The position numbers were made by a program, and so were the translations under genes. Shown piece after piece: positions 62,451 through 64,000 of a stretch of 64,000 nt of DNA (position 1 is its first letter; each line of letters begins with the position of its first letter). The stretch lies in contig CAZQCF010000020.1 in NCBI GenBank assembly GCA_964592235.1, positions 1 through 64,000 on the forward strand, in the 5' to 3' direction. The stretch is from PLA3 sp964592235. GTDB lineage: Bacteria > Planctomycetota > Phycisphaerae > UBA1845 > UTPLA1. The notes under the pieces were generated by a model. That model saw only the letters and a program-made list of their open reading frames with translations. It was not told the origin of the DNA and did not search any database.

Positions 62451-64000
62451 GTGGCCGCGAAGCTGCTCGACACGATCCTGGCGAAGTTCGCCGCGAATCA
62501 CGCGCGACTCTCGACGCGCCGATTCTTTCGCGCCGTCACCGACGCCCACCGTACCCAGCGGCAACTGCTCGCCGGCATCCTGCGCCGCGCCGCCGCCAGC
62601 GACTTCGGCAAGCGCCACGGCTTCGCCAAACTGCGCGACGAGGCCGAGTTTCGCCGCGAGGTGCCGATCCGCACCTATGCCGACATCGCCGACGATATCG
62701 AGCGCGTCCGCCGCGGCGACACGACGGCGCTGCTTCCGCCCGGCGCGCGCGTCCTCATGTTCGCCATGACCAGCGGCACCACCGCGCAACCGAAATACAT
62801 CCCCGTGACCAGCGAAGTCCTCGCCGACTGCCGCCGCGGCTGGAACATCTGGGGGCTAAAGGCCCTGCTCGATCATCCCGGCTCGATGCTGCGCCACATC
62901 GTGCAAGTGGTCAGCCCGATGAACGATCATGTCGCACCGGGCGGCGCGCCCTGCGGCGCGATCACCGGCCTCCTCGCCGCCACGCAGAAGAAACTTGTGC
63001 GGCGATACTACACCACGCATCCCGCCGTCGCGCACATCCCCGACGCCGCCGCGAAGTACTACACCATCATGCGCCTTGCGATCGTGCGCGACGTGTCGTG
63101 GATGGTCACCGCCAACCCCGCGACCCTGATCGCCCTCGCCCGCACGGCGAACGACCACCGCGCGCAGCTCATCCGCGACGTGCACGACGGCAAACTCGAC
63201 GAATCGCTGCCCATTCCCGGCAACGTGCGCGTCGTCCTCTGGGACCGGCTCAAGCCCGACAAATCGCGCGCGAAGCAACTCGAATCCCTCGCCGCCCGAC
63301 ACGACGCACTGCTGCCTCAACATTACTGGCGCTTGAGTTTCCTCGCGCACTGGACCGGCGGCACGATGGGCCTCTATCGCCCGCAGATCCGCCAATGGTT
63401 CGGCGAAACGTCCGTGCGCGACATCGGTCTCATTGCAAGCGAAGGCCGCATGTCCATCCCCATCGACGATGAAACCGCGTCCGGCGTCCTCGCGGTCACG
63501 AGTCAATTCTTCGAGTTCATCCCGGCCGAACAGTACGGCCGCGCCCGGCCCGACACGCTGCTTGGTCATGAGTTGCAGGTCGGAGCCGAGTACTTTGTCG
63601 TGCTGACAAACGCGGGCGGGCTGTATCGCTACGACCTGGGGGATCGCGTGCGCGTGACAGGCTTTCTCGGCGGAGCGCCGATGATCGAGTTCTTGAGCCG
63701 CGACGCGCACACCTGCTCGCTCACAGGCGAAAAGCTCACCGAGCATCAGGTCGTCGCCGCGATGCAAACGGTTGTCCTCGAGCTGCGGGCTTCAGTTCCC
63801 CCAGGGCGAGTCGCCGTGGCGGCCCGCGCGGCCGCTCACGAACAACCAAGCGCCGATTTCATCGTCGCGCCGGTCTGGGGCGAGCCGCCGCACTATCGCC
63901 TGTACGTTGAGAAAAATGCAATCGGACCGCGCGAGGCGCCGCCCGAAATTGAGACCGACTTGGCCGCGCAATTCGACGCCGCGTTGTGCAGACTGAATAT
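62451..64000 (+). CDS. GH3-family acyl-adenylating protein (3' cut by window edge)
   Basis: A frame of 516 codons starting with GTG at 62451, the only start after the preceding stop, and still open at the window end. The N-terminus ILAKFAANHARLSTRRFF is followed by the adenylation motif AMTSGTTAQPKYIPVT, the GH3 segment WRLSFLAHWTGGTMGLY, IASEGRMSIP and LYRYDLGDRVRVTGF. GH3 enzymes join acyl groups to amino acids through acyl-adenylates in plants (JAR1); the bacterial versions are uncharacterised. The last 50 or so residues are missing. Confidence 0.85.
   Translation, partial: MAAKLLDTILAKFAANHARLSTRRFFRAVTDAHRTQRQLLAGILRRAAASDFGKRHGFAKLRDEAEFRREVPIRTYADIADDIERVRRGDTTALLPPGARVLMFAMTSGTTAQPKYIPVTSEVLADCRRGWNIWGLKALLDHPGSMLRHIVQVVSPMNDHVAPGGAPCGAITGLLAATQKKLVRRYYTTHPAVAHIPDAAAKYYTIMRLAIVRDVSWMVTANPATLIALARTANDHRAQLIRDVHDGKLDESLPIPGNVRVVLWDRLKPDKSRAKQLESLAARHDALLPQHYWRLSFLAHWTGGTMGLYRPQIRQWFGETSVRDIGLIASEGRMSIPIDDETASGVLAVTSQFFEFIPAEQYGRARPDTLLGHELQVGAEYFVVLTNAGGLYRYDLGDRVRVTGFLGGAPMIEFLSRDAHTCSLTGEKLTEHQVVAAMQTVVLELRASVPPGRVAVAARAAAHEQPSADFIVAPVWGEPPHYRLYVEKNAIGPREAPPEIETDLAAQFDAALCRLN

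Overview
The window is GC-rich bacterial chromosome, almost certainly from a planctomycete and probably a phycisphaera-like lineage. Evidence: secreted proteins with DUF1573, PEP-CTERM, PQQ-like propeller and dockerin-like parts; an ECF sigma factor coupled to a serine/threonine kinase that carries an anti-sigma zinc finger and TPR repeats; and two membrane proteins ending in the same CxxC(G/R)YxLxG...CPECG zinc ribbon. No phage, insertion sequence, CRISPR array or rRNA operon is visible. Three tRNAs are present: Leu-UAG, Gln-UUG and Pro-UGG.

Layout. 1-5.5 kb: an ABC-F ATPase cut by the left edge, an OPA-type MFS transporter, a zinc-ribbon membrane protein and a large PQQ-like exported protein. 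5.5-8.5 kb: tRNA-Leu, then a DUF1573 / rhodanese / MauE-DoxX cluster closed by an intrinsic terminator. 8.6-14.2 kb: a PEP-CTERM protein; a leftward set (CBS pair, Cys-rich protein, hemerythrin); and a rightward globin-coupled histidine kinase plus sigma-54-dependent response regulator, preceded by a sequence that fits the sigma-54 promoter consensus exactly. 14.6-20 kb: ECF sigma factor, kinase, and an exported cupredoxin/dockerin-like protein. 20-27.5 kb: TlyA-like methyltransferase, rpsT, a TPR protein, the classic def-fmt-rsmB cluster and a secreted M2-like metallopeptidase. 27.6-33.8 kb: S46 peptidase, hydroxyisobutyrate-type dehydrogenase, a DinG-like helicase lacking one iron-sulfur cysteine, and two small membrane proteins. 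33.8-41 kb: a broken zinc-ribbon gene, palindromic repeats, dtd with a WYL regulator, a large membrane protein and a TolC-type protein.

41-48.5 kb is a housekeeping block with widely conserved order: tRNA-Gln, glmU (truncated), prs, rplY/ctc, pth, rpsF, ssb, rpsR, rplI, dnaB. 48.7-51.7 kb holds a possible 50-residue protein and a three-gene nitrate/sulfonate-type ABC importer. 51.9-57.7 kb is accessory: HEAT-repeat protein, YdeI/DUF1905 protein, two VOC proteins, an old-yellow-enzyme homologue, tRNA-Pro and an AT-richer hypothetical gene. 57.8-64 kb: NCS2-like permease, citrate synthase, dicarboxylate symporter and a GH3-family adenylating enzyme that runs off the right edge.

The most interesting parts are the globin-kinase/sigma-54 regulator with its own sigma-54 promoter beside hemerythrin and CBS genes, a promoter-led structured stretch upstream of tRNA-Gln that may encode a small RNA, several families of small palindromic repeats (one inside a kinase gene), and a zinc-ribbon gene interrupted by a stop codon.
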